Source: a virus
Virus record (IMG/VR): IMGVR_UViG_3300008448_007924
Span: 1 to 29,103 of that record
DNA: 29,103 bases
Reading direction: 5' to 3' (one strand)
Under the pieces are notes generated by a model. The model did no database searches and had not been told where the DNA came from. It saw only the letters and a list, made by a program, of their open reading frames with translations. The position numbers and the translations under genes are program-made. Shown here in pieces: positions 4,646 to 13,297 of the stretch; the first letter of the stretch is position 1, and each line of letters begins with the position of its first letter.

Positions 4646-6031
4646 GTGGCGTTCAAAGCACCCAAAGCTGCCGATCTCTCCGCGCTGCAAAAGCGCGTTG
4701 ACGAAACCAGCGAGGATGTGCAGGTACGTGACAACTACCTGTACTCGGGGCTGTTTGATCGCAACTTCGGTGTCTACGGTGACAGCGCTCCCGCGCCTGA
4801 GTTCGTTCGCTCAGAGTCAGGCGTGTCGCTTGTGCGCACGCGCCTCTCGCGCCGTGAGTGGATCGAGCGCTACTTCCCCATTCGCGACAAGGCCGGCAAG
4901 ATCCATCCACTGAAGCTCAACCGCGCACAGCGCCGGCTTGAGTCGTGGATCATGCAGATGGAGATGGCCGGCGTGCCGGTGCGCATCATCATCCTCAAAG
5001 CTCGCCAGATGGGCTTCTCCACGTACGTGCAGGCGTGCATGTTCGAGAAGCTCCTGCGCGAGAAGAACTTTCGCGGACTGATCATCGCCGACAACAAAGA
5101 CCGCTCGAAGCTCCTGCTGCAAATCGCAGATACCGCTCGTACGTCCATGGTCAAGACGTACAACCCGCAGACCAACGAACCCGTGACATGGGACTTCAAG
5201 ATGAAGTCCAAGGCAACCAGCTCACTTGTATGGACAGACCCGATCCGAGGCGAGATCCACGTAACGTCCGCAGAAACTCCAGAGCCAGGGCGGGGCGGAA
5301 CGAGGACAATGGTGCATTTGTCAGAAACCGCGCACTGGCCCGACGCAGAACGAAAGCAAGCTGGTGTGATGGCTTCTTTGCCTACATTGCCAGGTACGTA
5401 CGGATTCGACGAGTCCACCGCGAATGGCGACCAAGGGAAATTCCGTGACGACTTCTGGCGTGCGTGGAAGCAGCGCGATGTCAACCTGCTAGAGCGCAAC
5501 GATCCGTGGCACGCGGTCTTCTTCGCCTGGTGGGAACACGACGAGTACCGCTGGACGCGCACGTACGGATCCAATCGCGAGATCCCCGCCAAGCTCCTCG
5601 AGCAAGTGAATGCATCGCTCGACGAAGAAGAACGCTGGCTTGTCAAGCAAACTTACATCCGCCGTTTCACTCCTGCTGACAAGTGGGTGAGCGTAGTAGT
5701 CAAGCAAGGGCGCAAGCTGGTGTTCAACGCAGACGGATCATTCACGATCAAGACCTGTGCACCTGAGAAGAAGTCCAAGCTCGTGCGCATGAACGTTGGC
5801 CTGCAAAGCGTTGGCATCGATCAACTGCTGTGGCGCCGGCAGAAGATCCAAGACAAAGAGATCGCCAACGATCTCGCGCTGTTCAACCAAGAGTATCCTT
5901 CGCGTCCACAGCTCGCGTTCATGTCAACTGGACGGCCTGTGTTCGACATCGAGAAGATCGACTACCTGCTCGCGAAAGCTCGCGACAATCAACCCAAGTT
6001 CGTCGGCAGCATGAGAGTGGAAGCTCAATGA
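4646..6031 (+). CDS. terL: Terminase large subunit, ATPase part
   Basis: A 461-aa DNA-packaging motor ATPase. After a roughly 65-residue N-terminal extension come an adenine-binding-like LNRAQRRLE (91-99), a Walker A-like KARQMGFST (118-126), a Walker B MVHLSE with catalytic Glu227, and an ESTANG coupling motif (256-261). The end (STGRPVFDIEKIDYLLAKA) matches the linker that normally leads into the nuclease domain, yet a stop follows at 6029-6031. The nuclease is found in a separate ORF 239 bases downstream. The start is GTG at 4646, three bases after the previous stop. The stop overlaps the next start as ATGA. With portal and small terminase it would translocate DNA into the prohead; the cut would need the separate nuclease subunit. 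Confidence 0.92.
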   Translation: MAFKAPKAADLSALQKRVDETSEDVQVRDNYLYSGLFDRNFGVYGDSAPAPEFVRSESGVSLVRTRLSRREWIERYFPIRDKAGKIHPLKLNRAQRRLESWIMQMEMAGVPVRIIILKARQMGFSTYVQACMFEKLLREKNFRGLIIADNKDRSKLLLQIADTARTSMVKTYNPQTNEPVTWDFKMKSKATSSLVWTDPIRGEIHVTSAETPEPGRGGTRTMVHLSETAHWPDAERKQAGVMASLPTLPGTYGFDESTANGDQGKFRDDFWRAWKQRDVNLLERNDPWHAVFFAWWEHDEYRWTRTYGSNREIPAKLLEQVNASLDEEERWLVKQTYIRRFTPADKWVSVVVKQGRKLVFNADGSFTIKTCAPEKKSKLVRMNVGLQSVGIDQLLWRRQKIQDKEIANDLALFNQEYPSRPQLAFMSTGRPVFDIEKIDYLLAKARDNQPKFVGSMRVEAQ

Positions 6032-6273
6032 CATACAAACTTGACGGCCTCGATGATGCACTGCTCGGGTTCTCATGGGTTGGCCCCGAAGAACTTGTTG
6101 CTGTGTACAGCTACGAGAAGTGCATCGAAATCTTCATGACTCGAGATGGCATGACGTATGGAGATGCGATTGAATACATGGACTTCAACGTTGTGACGAA
6201 CCGAGATCGCAAGTCAATGCCGCTCATGGTTCACACATCGCGCTATGTCTTTGGTGACGAAGACGCCGAATGA
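6028..6273 (+). CDS. Small phage protein lying between the two terminase pieces (81 aa)
   Basis: An 81-aa acidic protein (LDGLDDALLGFSW, then AVYSYEKCIEIFMTRDGMTY and DAIEYMDFNVV). I recall similar small proteins as free-standing, uncharacterised phage genes with the same start, the central EK-I-E-I-M helix and an EY-DFN motif. It is not an endonuclease, intein or transposase by any visible motif. It overlaps the ATPase stop (6028-6031) and the nuclease start (6270-6273) by four bases each, so all three are probably translated in series. Its position exactly at the domain boundary of the terminase is remarkable; a role in linking or regulating the two halves is only a hypothesis. Confidence 0.8.
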   Translation: MTYKLDGLDDALLGFSWVGPEELVAVYSYEKCIEIFMTRDGMTYGDAIEYMDFNVVTNRDRKSMPLMVHTSRYVFGDEDAE

Positions 6274-6971
6274 ACTTCAAGTTCGAGCCTTACGCACGCG
6301 GAGGACTTCAGATCTGGAAAGATCCTGAAGAGGGCCGCAAGTATGTGTGCGCGTCCGACACCGCCGGCGGACTTGCTCGAGGTGACTTTGCTGTTGCAGT
6401 CGTGATCGAAGGCGAAACCTGCGAGATGGTCGCACGCTGGAAAGAGCGCGATGACCCGCACGTGTGGGGGCCGAAGTGCGCCTGGCTGTCGTGGTACTAC
6501 AACGAAGCGCTGCTCGCGTTCGAGACCTATCCTTCAGCCCACGGCTACACCGCTTGCATGGAAGCCATCAACAAGGGCTACAAGAAGATCTACAAGCGAC
6601 AGCGCCAGGACACGATTTCCAAACAAGTTTCCGAGGTGCTTGGCTGGCACACAAACAGCACAACCAAGCCTCTCCTGATCGACCGCATCAAGCGTGCGTT
6701 CGATGACAACTGTGTCATCTATGACGAGGAATTGCTGTACGAATTGCGCGATCAGCGCTGGAACGGCAAGGGCGAGATGGAGTCTCGCGGTCACGATGAC
6801 ATGGTAATTGCATATGGCATTGCACTCGCTGTCCGTGATCAGTCATGGACACGTGGCCTATTGCGTCCTGAGCCAGCAATGCCTAAGACGGAATCAGAAC
6901 GCTACTGGGCGCGGTACGACCAACGTCAATCTGCGCCACGACCCAAGAGGCGTCTCTTCAATGGCAACTGA
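6270..6971 (+). CDS. terL: Terminase large subunit, nuclease part
   Basis: A 233-aa protein matching the C-terminal RNase H-like nuclease of large terminases, here as its own ORF. Acidic metal-binding residues are visible in order: Asp30 in ASDTAGG with Asp39 in GDF, Glu85 in FETYPSAHG, and Asp176/Asp177 in the GHDDMVIAYGIAL helix. The start MNFKFEPYARGGLQIW continues naturally where the ATPase ORF ends, so no part of the linker seems lost. It would cut concatemeric DNA at initiation and after headful packaging, presumably in complex with the ATPase. Starts with ATGA overlap to the 81-aa gene; the last 11 bases overlap the next gene. Confidence 0.9.
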   Translation: MNFKFEPYARGGLQIWKDPEEGRKYVCASDTAGGLARGDFAVAVVIEGETCEMVARWKERDDPHVWGPKCAWLSWYYNEALLAFETYPSAHGYTACMEAINKGYKKIYKRQRQDTISKQVSEVLGWHTNSTTKPLLIDRIKRAFDDNCVIYDEELLYELRDQRWNGKGEMESRGHDDMVIAYGIALAVRDQSWTRGLLRPEPAMPKTESERYWARYDQRQSAPRPKRRLFNGN

Positions 6972-7239
6972 CATGTTGAATGGCTGGGAGTTCGGAGTGT
7001 TGGTGATGACCGCGCTGATGTGCGCATTGCCTATTGTGGCAGTGTGCTGGTCACTTGTGCGCGTAAACCTACGCTTGGCAGAGCAGAATCGCGACCTCAT
7101 GAAGGCGATGCTCGCGCTCTCAGAGAAGCCACAAGCCGCTTCGGTTGCTGGAGCTATGGAGATCACAGATCGAGAGAAGGTCTCGACTGAGCCGATTGCG
7201 CGAGCATACATGGCACGTCGCCCAGCAGGAGCGGGATGA
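6961..7239 (+). CDS. Small single-pass membrane protein (92 aa)
   Basis: A 92-aa protein with one clear membrane helix (residues about 8-29, FGVLVMTALMCALPIVAVCW), then a short amphipathic helix (NLRLAEQNRDLMKAMLALSE) and a polar tail. ATG 6961 has AGAGG ten bases upstream and overlaps the nuclease by 11 bases; ATG 6973 is a possible later start. It overlaps the portal start (ATGA at 7236). No family is recognised. Holin, superinfection exclusion or spanin-like roles are all conceivable, none shown. Confidence 0.65.
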   Translation: MATDMLNGWEFGVLVMTALMCALPIVAVCWSLVRVNLRLAEQNRDLMKAMLALSEKPQAASVAGAMEITDREKVSTEPIARAYMARRPAGAG

Positions 7240-9281
7240 TCAATACCAACGAAGGTGACTTGATTCAGATGATCGACAAGCGTGTCGGTCTGCATGAATC
7301 ACGTCTTGAAAGACTCGCACTCGAAGAGTCGTGGATCTCCAACGTCGCCTTCTGGTCAGGAAAGCAACGCTTCTTCTTCGAGCAGGGCAAGCTCTACGAC
7401 GCTGCGCTCGATAACCCCGACGAAGCGATCCAGTACAAGATCAACCTCATTCGCTCACGCACTCTCGCTGCATGTGCGAAAGTGCTCGCGGTCAATGCGA
7501 AGTTCCGCGTTCGTCCGCCCACCGGCACTAGCCGCGACCGCGAACTAGCGCAGCTATCGGAGAAGGTCTTTGACCACGTCCGCGAAGTGACGGACTTCGA
7601 TTGGCATCTCACGATGGCCACGTTGTGGAAGGCCGTGTGCGGCACTTCGTTCCTCAAGGTCCAATGGGATCCTTTCAAGGGCGAGCCGGATCGTTTCTAT
7701 CTCAGCGATGCTCAAACCAAGCGCGTGATTCCTGAGCAGATGCTCACGAAGGCTATGCGCACAGAGAAAGACCAAGCAGGTCTATTCGAGGACTATGCAT
7801 CAGGCGATATTAGCTTTAGCGTCCTGTCGCCGTTTGCCGCGTTCCAGGATAGCAGCAGCCGCGACGCGCAGATGATGGGGTGTCAGTGGTTCGCAGAGAA
7901 GCACTACGTCGACATCGACCGCATCGCGGAGAGATTCGATATCGACCCCAAAGACATCCAGCCGATGGAAGCAGACGCTGGTCTGCGCAACTACGAAGAA
8001 GCCATCGCGTTCATGTCGAACGGGTCTGGTCTGTCGCTCGTTGACTGGGCACAGCCGGAAGACAAGCGCGGCAAGCGCACGCAGTACGTTGAGCTTTGGC
8101 AGCGCCCCAGCAAGCAATACCCCAAGGGTATGCGCGTTGTGTACGCCGGTGGCCGCATCCTCAACTTGAATCGCGCTGGTGGTCTTGACAACCCCTACGC
8201 TGCTGACCGCACAGGCTGGGCGCACATCCCCTACGTCAAGGACGACTGGTGCCCTCACATGGGCCGGTTCTGGGGCGCGTCGCTGGTCGAGGACTTGATC
8301 GGACCGCAGTACTACTTGAACGCATCGCGCACGGTGATGATGCAGTTCATGGAGACGTTCGGTCTGCCCAACACCTACGTTGGCGATCAGTCCGGCATCG
8401 ACACGAACAACATGCCTGTTGGCGGTGGCCGCATCTACCAAGTCAACGAGGTGTCCTCGTTCAAGGTGCAGCATGGTCCGCCGCCGCAGATCCCGCCGGA
8501 TGTTGCGCGGTTCATGGACACGTGCGAAGCCGACCTCAACAAGGCCGCTGCGCAATCCGAGATCAACGCCGAAGGACTGCCTGGCCAGCTCCGTTCCGGC
8601 AGTGCAGTGCGTGCCATCAACGAAGAGCGCTTCATCACGCTAACCGTTCCAGGCAAGTCCACGCTGCGTACCGTTCGCGACGCCGGCAAGATCTCGCTTG
8701 CGCTCGGCAAGCTGTACTACGGCGAGAAGCGTTTGATGCGCTACCTCGGCGAAGACAACGAGTGGGTTGTGCAGGAGTTCAGCGGCGCTGATCTGCTCAA
8801 CGACTTTGTTATCGTTGGCAATCCGTCGGTTGCAGACACCGTGGCCTCTGGACGCGAAGAGATGCTCGACGCCTTGCAGGCCGGTGCATTCAACCCGCAG
8901 TTCGACGATCAGACACGAGCGTTGATCTTGAAGGGCTTGCACTACAACACGAGCGACGAGTTCATCAAGCGCACACTACAAGCCGAGCGTAACCAAGAGC
9001 GCGAGATCCAAGAGATGATCAAGGATCCGCTGAAGTACGGCGACGAAGGCTATCCCGTCATGGAATGGGAAGACCACGTCAAGGAATCCGCCGTGCTCAT
9101 CGCCTACATGTACACGCCAGAGTTCAAGCGACTCTCTGTACAGACGCAGGCGCTCATCACCGACCACTGGAAGAAGCATCAAATGTTCATCCAGCAAGCC
9201 CAGATGCAAGCCATGCAAATGGCTGAAGCAGTCAAAGGCACCCCAGGCCAAAAAGGCCAAGCGTCCCAACCTACTTTCTAA
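7236..9281 (+). CDS. Portal protein
   Basis: A 681-aa podovirus-type portal, the dodecameric ring at the capsid vertex through which DNA enters and leaves. The N-terminal part shows the usual pattern: a helix with ESWISNVAFWSGKQRFF, then KINLIRSRTLAACAKVLA, a RVRPP strand, a SEKVFDHVREVTDFDWH helix, and LWKAVCGTSFLKVQWDP. The middle holds the WGASLVEDLIGPQYYLNASRT helix common in portals, and the C-terminus is a Gln/Met-rich helix (barrel-like). Located after terminase and before scaffold, as in T7-like phages. AGGAG four bases upstream supports the start, which overlaps the previous stop as ATGA. Confidence 0.9.
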   Translation: MINTNEGDLIQMIDKRVGLHESRLERLALEESWISNVAFWSGKQRFFFEQGKLYDAALDNPDEAIQYKINLIRSRTLAACAKVLAVNAKFRVRPPTGTSRDRELAQLSEKVFDHVREVTDFDWHLTMATLWKAVCGTSFLKVQWDPFKGEPDRFYLSDAQTKRVIPEQMLTKAMRTEKDQAGLFEDYASGDISFSVLSPFAAFQDSSSRDAQMMGCQWFAEKHYVDIDRIAERFDIDPKDIQPMEADAGLRNYEEAIAFMSNGSGLSLVDWAQPEDKRGKRTQYVELWQRPSKQYPKGMRVVYAGGRILNLNRAGGLDNPYAADRTGWAHIPYVKDDWCPHMGRFWGASLVEDLIGPQYYLNASRTVMMQFMETFGLPNTYVGDQSGIDTNNMPVGGGRIYQVNEVSSFKVQHGPPPQIPPDVARFMDTCEADLNKAAAQSEINAEGLPGQLRSGSAVRAINEERFITLTVPGKSTLRTVRDAGKISLALGKLYYGEKRLMRYLGEDNEWVVQEFSGADLLNDFVIVGNPSVADTVASGREEMLDALQAGAFNPQFDDQTRALILKGLHYNTSDEFIKRTLQAERNQEREIQEMIKDPLKYGDEGYPVMEWEDHVKESAVLIAYMYTPEFKRLSVQTQALITDHWKKHQMFIQQAQMQAMQMAEAVKGTPGQKGQASQPTF

Positions 9282-9284
9282 GTT

Positions 9285-9941
9285 ATGACCGAAACAAACC
9301 CCATCAAACCCCGCAGCATGAAGCGTGAAGAACACGCTGACGCTGCATCCATTGGCGCACAGCTCAAGGAGCTGTCGTCGTCCCGCGCTGCTGTCGCTGA
9401 GAGCACGGCACGCCTAACGCCTCTGTTCCCCATCGATGGTGAGAACGAGATCGAGGCGTACAACGTCGAGGCGTTGCTCGAGAAGACGACCAAGGAGATC
9501 AAGGAGCGCACTGAAGCAGAGAAGGCCAAGGAGAACGAGATCTACATGTTCTTCGTCAAGTGCCGCGTTCCGCACCCTGAAGGCCAACCGTCGCATGGTG
9601 TGTACCTGAAGATCAACCCCAATCGTGGCGTGGTTGGGCCTAATGAGTGGAACTCGGCTTACAAGCCGAAGCACGAAGCTCCGTGGTACGAAGAGGTCGT
9701 GTGCCAAGTCTGCTTGCGCTACTACGGCCAGCGTACTCCGTTGCCGGTATCTATGATCGCCGGCAAGCCTGGCTCGTTCACGGTTGAGCCGCGTTGGCTG
9801 TGGCGTCGCCCTCGCGACACCAAGCGTGCCCAGATCGAAGGCGAGACACGTGCCAATGAACTTGCATCCCCCGTTCAGAACCAAGGCCGCAGCGAAGCCA
9901 GCGCTCGTGCAGCCGCAGCCGGATATGAGGTGATCCCGTGA
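9285..9941 (+). CDS. Hypothetical protein between portal and scaffold (218 aa)
   Basis: A 218-aa protein that I do not recognise. The first 90 residues are charged and likely helical (KTTKEIKERTEAEKAKE). The middle looks like a compact alpha/beta domain with aromatic residues (IYMFFVKCRVPHPEG, GVYLKINPNRG, APWYEEVVCQVCLRYYG), and the tail is Ala/Arg-rich. Two close Cys (CQVC) are present with no second pair, so a zinc knuckle is not evident. The GTGA overlap with the scaffold gene implies coupling. The position suggests a role in prohead assembly or a capsid component, but this is inference. Confidence 0.7.
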   Translation: MTETNPIKPRSMKREEHADAASIGAQLKELSSSRAAVAESTARLTPLFPIDGENEIEAYNVEALLEKTTKEIKERTEAEKAKENEIYMFFVKCRVPHPEGQPSHGVYLKINPNRGVVGPNEWNSAYKPKHEAPWYEEVVCQVCLRYYGQRTPLPVSMIAGKPGSFTVEPRWLWRRPRDTKRAQIEGETRANELASPVQNQGRSEASARAAAAGYEVIP

Positions 9942-10732
9942 GCGAACAACCGCAGCAACCCGCAGCTCCGATCAACTACGCACAAGACAATGCAGTCGTC
10001 CGCCTGAAGGTGGATGGCCGCGAAATGGACACGACAGTTGCCGACTTGCGCCGCAGCGCACAGATGGCATCTGCCGCAGAGAAACGTTTGCAGGAAGCGA
10101 ACTCGCTGAAGCAGCAGCATGCCGGCGCTATCGAGTTCGCCCAGCAGATGGAAACTCTGATGAGAACCAACCCCGAAGCAGCTCTTGCAGAAGTACAGAG
10201 ACGTGCGTCTCAACTGCACGGGCGCCCGATCGGGGCTGGACAAACCGATGCAAGTTTCGATGACTCCGATCTGGATCCTGTCACCAAGCAGACCAGATCA
10301 GATCTCATGCGAATCCAGAGCCAGCTCGCGGATCTCACAAAGTTCCGCGACGAGTTGACCACCAAGTCGCACATGGATCGCATCAAGTCCGTGGTTGGAG
10401 CAATGCCGCTATACCAAGGCAACGCGAAGGCACGGGAACAAGCGGAGGTTGTGGTCGCGGCTTACCAAATGGCTAACCCCAATAAGCCGCTGGAGGAGGT
10501 TGCTGCCGAGCTGCACGCGATGCAAGCCGACATGCTTTCCGACTTCATGTCTTCGCAACGTGACCAACGGGCTGCAAACACATCCCAACTAGCTGGTATC
10601 CCGCCTACAGCCGGCACCCCTGGCCTCACTAGCAACGCTCCTCAGAAGCCTTCCGCCAAGGAGCTACAGAGTGGACAGTGGCGCTCAGGCTTTAAGAACT
10701 TCGTGAGCCAGCTAAAGAACGGTGTGCAGTAG
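9938..10732 (+). CDS. Capsid scaffolding protein
   Basis: A 264-aa acidic, helix-rich protein with features of podovirus scaffolds: a Gln/Pro-rich N-terminus, a long coiled-coil-like stretch (ADLRRSAQMASAAEKRL onward), a flexible Pro/Thr/Ser linker (about residues 215-240), and a short basic C-terminal helix (WRSGFKNFVSQLKNG), comparable to the coat-binding end of P22-type scaffolds. It lies directly before the major capsid gene. Start is GTG at 9938, overlapping the previous stop as GTGA. Assignment is by composition and position. Confidence 0.8.
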   Translation: MSEQPQQPAAPINYAQDNAVVRLKVDGREMDTTVADLRRSAQMASAAEKRLQEANSLKQQHAGAIEFAQQMETLMRTNPEAALAEVQRRASQLHGRPIGAGQTDASFDDSDLDPVTKQTRSDLMRIQSQLADLTKFRDELTTKSHMDRIKSVVGAMPLYQGNAKAREQAEVVVAAYQMANPNKPLEEVAAELHAMQADMLSDFMSSQRDQRAANTSQLAGIPPTAGTPGLTSNAPQKPSAKELQSGQWRSGFKNFVSQLKNGVQ

Positions 10733-10758
10733 CTCACAACCAAACTAAGGACTGATCC

Positions 10759-12171
10759 ATGTCTGTGACAGCCGACAACGGCGTAAAGTACGCATCAGGA
10801 CAAGCGTACTACGACCATCTCCTAACTAACTACTTCCTTCAACTCCTGCCGGACGCCCGCAACAACTCGACTGTGCTCTTGAGCATGATCGACAAGCGTC
10901 CGACCCAAGCGGTCTCGGGCCGTTTCATCGTGTTCCCCGTGCGGCACGGTCGCTCGACCGGCCTCAACAACGTGGGCTACGGTGGCATCATCCCTGACCC
11001 TGGTTCGCAGAATGCCAAGACCTACTCGACCATCACCCGCAAGGGCATGGCGCGTATCGCTTTGGACGGCGACACCATCCGTCACGGTAAGACCAACGGT
11101 GGTGCCTATGCCGAAGCGATGCAGATCGAGATGGAAGGCATCGTGGACGACATCATGATCGACCGCGCTCGTCAGGTCCACAATGACGGCTCGGGTCGTG
11201 TCGCTGAAGTCAAGTCAATCTCTACCCCCAACATTACCCTCAGGGTGAACTCGTCGATTGAAGGCGCTGCGACCACTCGCGGTGCCGGCACGCTCGACAA
11301 GTACATCGAAGTGGGCATGCGCTTGGCTGCGTTTGACAACGCACCTAGCGGTACTTTGGGTGCGCAGGCCTTTGCCACAAGCACTTACCAAGTCTACGTG
11401 ACCTCGGTCACGACCAGCGGAGCTGACGTGGTCATTCAAGTCAGCGCCACACCTGGTGGCTCGGCTTTGGCAATTTCCGGCGGAACGCTTGCTACGGGCC
11501 ATTGGCTTGTGCGTTGCTCGTCCTCAACTGGCGCAGCGACGAACCGTGCCGACTCTGGCTACCGCAACGAGATGATGGGCATCGCTGGCGTGTTCAGCGA
11601 CGCAAACGTCTTCGATGGCGTTGGCCTTAGCGGCTCGCAGCAGTCTGGCTCTGAAAGCGTTACGGACGTTGCTGCGAGCTTCCAAGGTCTTGCCTCGACG
11701 CAAGACTTCAACAAGGCAATCGTGCTCGACAACGGTGGCGCGGGTAACCGTCCGCTGACTGAAGAGCTGATGCAGCAGGCCATCTCGGACGCCGAAGAAA
11801 TCAACAACGCCAATGTGGAGTTGCTGCTCTCGTCGTTCCCGACCTACAACTCGTACGTCAAGTTGCTGACGCCGGACAAGCGTTACAACAACACGCTCGA
11901 GTTGGCCGGTGGCCACAAGACGCTGACCTTCAACGGCATTGGCTGGGTGAAGGATCGCTTCTGCTACCAGAACCGCGTGTACTTCATGGCCTTGGACCAG
12001 TTCCACATCCTCGAGACTGCCCCGCTCCAGCCGTTGGTTGGCGGTGACGTCACGACGTGGGAGCGTCTCCAAGACCTCGACAAGTACTGGCGTGGCTGGA
12101 CGTGGGAAGACAACATGATCGTGGAAGTCCGCAACCGCACGGGTGCAGTTCTGACCGAACTGGCATCCTGA
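10759..12171 (+). CDS. Major capsid protein (HK97-like fold expected)
   Basis: A 470-aa major capsid protein by position and pattern. The N-terminal region (YYDHLLTNYFLQLLPDARNN, RFIVFPVRHGRSTG) and the EGIVDDIMIDRARQVHNDGSG helix resemble podovirus capsid proteins. A beta-rich insertion of about residues 150-270 follows, with Thr/Ser-rich strands, then GYRNEMMGIAGVF and a helical C-terminal half ending in a WEDNMIVEVRNRTGAV strand. This matches the usual axial-domain insertion of this capsid class. AAGGA seven bases upstream supports ATG 10759. Preceded by scaffold and followed by a gene with an even stronger RBS. Confidence 0.9.
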   Translation: MSVTADNGVKYASGQAYYDHLLTNYFLQLLPDARNNSTVLLSMIDKRPTQAVSGRFIVFPVRHGRSTGLNNVGYGGIIPDPGSQNAKTYSTITRKGMARIALDGDTIRHGKTNGGAYAEAMQIEMEGIVDDIMIDRARQVHNDGSGRVAEVKSISTPNITLRVNSSIEGAATTRGAGTLDKYIEVGMRLAAFDNAPSGTLGAQAFATSTYQVYVTSVTTSGADVVIQVSATPGGSALAISGGTLATGHWLVRCSSSTGAATNRADSGYRNEMMGIAGVFSDANVFDGVGLSGSQQSGSESVTDVAASFQGLASTQDFNKAIVLDNGGAGNRPLTEELMQQAISDAEEINNANVELLLSSFPTYNSYVKLLTPDKRYNNTLELAGGHKTLTFNGIGWVKDRFCYQNRVYFMALDQFHILETAPLQPLVGGDVTTWERLQDLDKYWRGWTWEDNMIVEVRNRTGAVLTELAS

Positions 12172-12178
12172 AAGGAGG
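12171..12178 (+). promoter_or_regulatory. Very strong Shine-Dalgarno AAAGGAGG
   Basis: AAAGGAGG starts on the last base of the capsid stop codon and lies six bases from ATG 12185. It is close to a perfect anti-SD match, the strongest in the window, and suggests that the gene it serves is made in large amounts, as a capsid decoration or fibre protein would be. Confidence 0.75.
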
Positions 12179-12184
12179 ACGTCC

Positions 12185-13297
12185 ATGACTTCAACCTTCA
12201 ACCGAAATGCGGTTGCAAAAGGCGGCTATCGAGGATCTCTGCGAGAGTCTTGCAGAATCACGATGCCGGCTCATGCTCCGCAAGGACTTGTCAGGACGGC
12301 AACTTGGGACTCCCTGAAGTCTGTAGAGACAGCAGGGGTCGTTACTACGGCAACGATTAACCAGCCCATTCTGTTGAACTTGTCATTGGTGGCGCAATCA
12401 ATTGCGTCTCCTCTTGGCAAGCGCATCGGAACGACTGCTAACTCTACGTGGTACATGGCCGTCCCGTCGACTGTTGACTTCACCGTCAGCAACAACTTAG
12501 ACACGTTTAGCTACACCATTGAAGGAACCGATGCTTTCGGTGATCCTTTAACGGAAAACGGCGCTAAAACCGCAACAACCTCTGCTGTCTGCCGTTCGAT
12601 GTTTGTGTTCTCCACGATCACTCGCATCACGGTTACTCCGACTGTTGCTACCGGCGGCACCTCGACGGCTACTTTGGCTGTTGGACGTGACATGCTTGCA
12701 GCTCCAGCAGGGCAGCGGTTCCACCTTCCGTTCAAATTGGACACTGCGAGTTATGTCGTAGGACTCCAAATGATGGAGGTGCCCGTTGGCTGGACTACAG
12801 ATCTGTCAATGAGCCTGTCTCGTACCGTCTCTACGGCTACCACAACCATCACTTCAACAACTGTTGTTGATGGCGGTGCAAACCCGTGGGGTGCTGGCAT
12901 TACCTTAGACTCCAGCTTCGTCGGCCAATATCTTTGGACCGCATCCGCTTACGGCATCATCACAGCCGTAAACGACGGAACAAAGACGATTACGGTCGGT
13001 GGTGGCTGGGTCTCTCGTGCTGACCCGAATACAACGGCTACGACTCCTTCCAACGGAACTACAGTGCAGGTGACTTACACGTACCAGAAAGTGGTGCGTG
13101 GCATCCAAGGTGATGCAAGTCAACCGCAAAACGCTGACACAGCAATTGCAAACAACAACGTGTATGCCGTGACACCTAATATCCTAGCTCGTACTGGGGT
13201 AGGGGCGTTCATTTCATCTCAGTTGTTTACAACTGCTGGTGTCGGAAATCCTGAAGCTCGTTGGATTATCGTTCCAGGCGGGTTCTTGGATAGATGA
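12185..13297 (+). CDS. Thr-rich beta virion protein, probable capsid decoration or head fibre
   Basis: A 370-aa protein that is almost entirely short beta-like stretches rich in Thr, Val, Ser and Gly. It has no catalytic motif, signal peptide or membrane helix. Residues about 60-190 look like one beta domain (SLVAQSIASPLGKRIG on), and about 220-300 hold a TTVVDGGANPWGAG ... YGIITAV ... TITVGGGWVS module common in phage virion proteins; a similar module is present in the giant tail protein. Its location right after the capsid gene, and a near-perfect SD, suggest an abundant outer-capsid protein. Function not proved. Confidence 0.7.
   Translation: MTSTFNRNAVAKGGYRGSLRESCRITMPAHAPQGLVRTATWDSLKSVETAGVVTTATINQPILLNLSLVAQSIASPLGKRIGTTANSTWYMAVPSTVDFTVSNNLDTFSYTIEGTDAFGDPLTENGAKTATTSAVCRSMFVFSTITRITVTPTVATGGTSTATLAVGRDMLAAPAGQRFHLPFKLDTASYVVGLQMMEVPVGWTTDLSMSLSRTVSTATTTITSTTVVDGGANPWGAGITLDSSFVGQYLWTASAYGIITAVNDGTKTITVGGGWVSRADPNTTATTPSNGTTVQVTYTYQKVVRGIQGDASQPQNADTAIANNNVYAVTPNILARTGVGAFISSQLFTTAGVGNPEARWIIVPGGFLDR

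Noticed and set aside
4870-5646. Long antisense frame (258 codons) inside the terminase ATPase
   Set aside because: Ser/Arg-rich shadow of a gene with clear ATPase motifs on the other strand.
6028-6273. Intron or intein as the cause of the split terminase
   Set aside because: The intervening ORF shows no homing endonuclease, intein splice motif or reverse transcriptase, and both junctions are neat ATGA overlaps, which fits a gene insertion better. RNA data could still change this.
7800-8555. Long antisense frame (251 codons) inside the portal gene
   Set aside because: Shadow of the portal frame; His/Val/Arg-rich composition typical of reverse reading of GC-rich genes, and no RBS or context.
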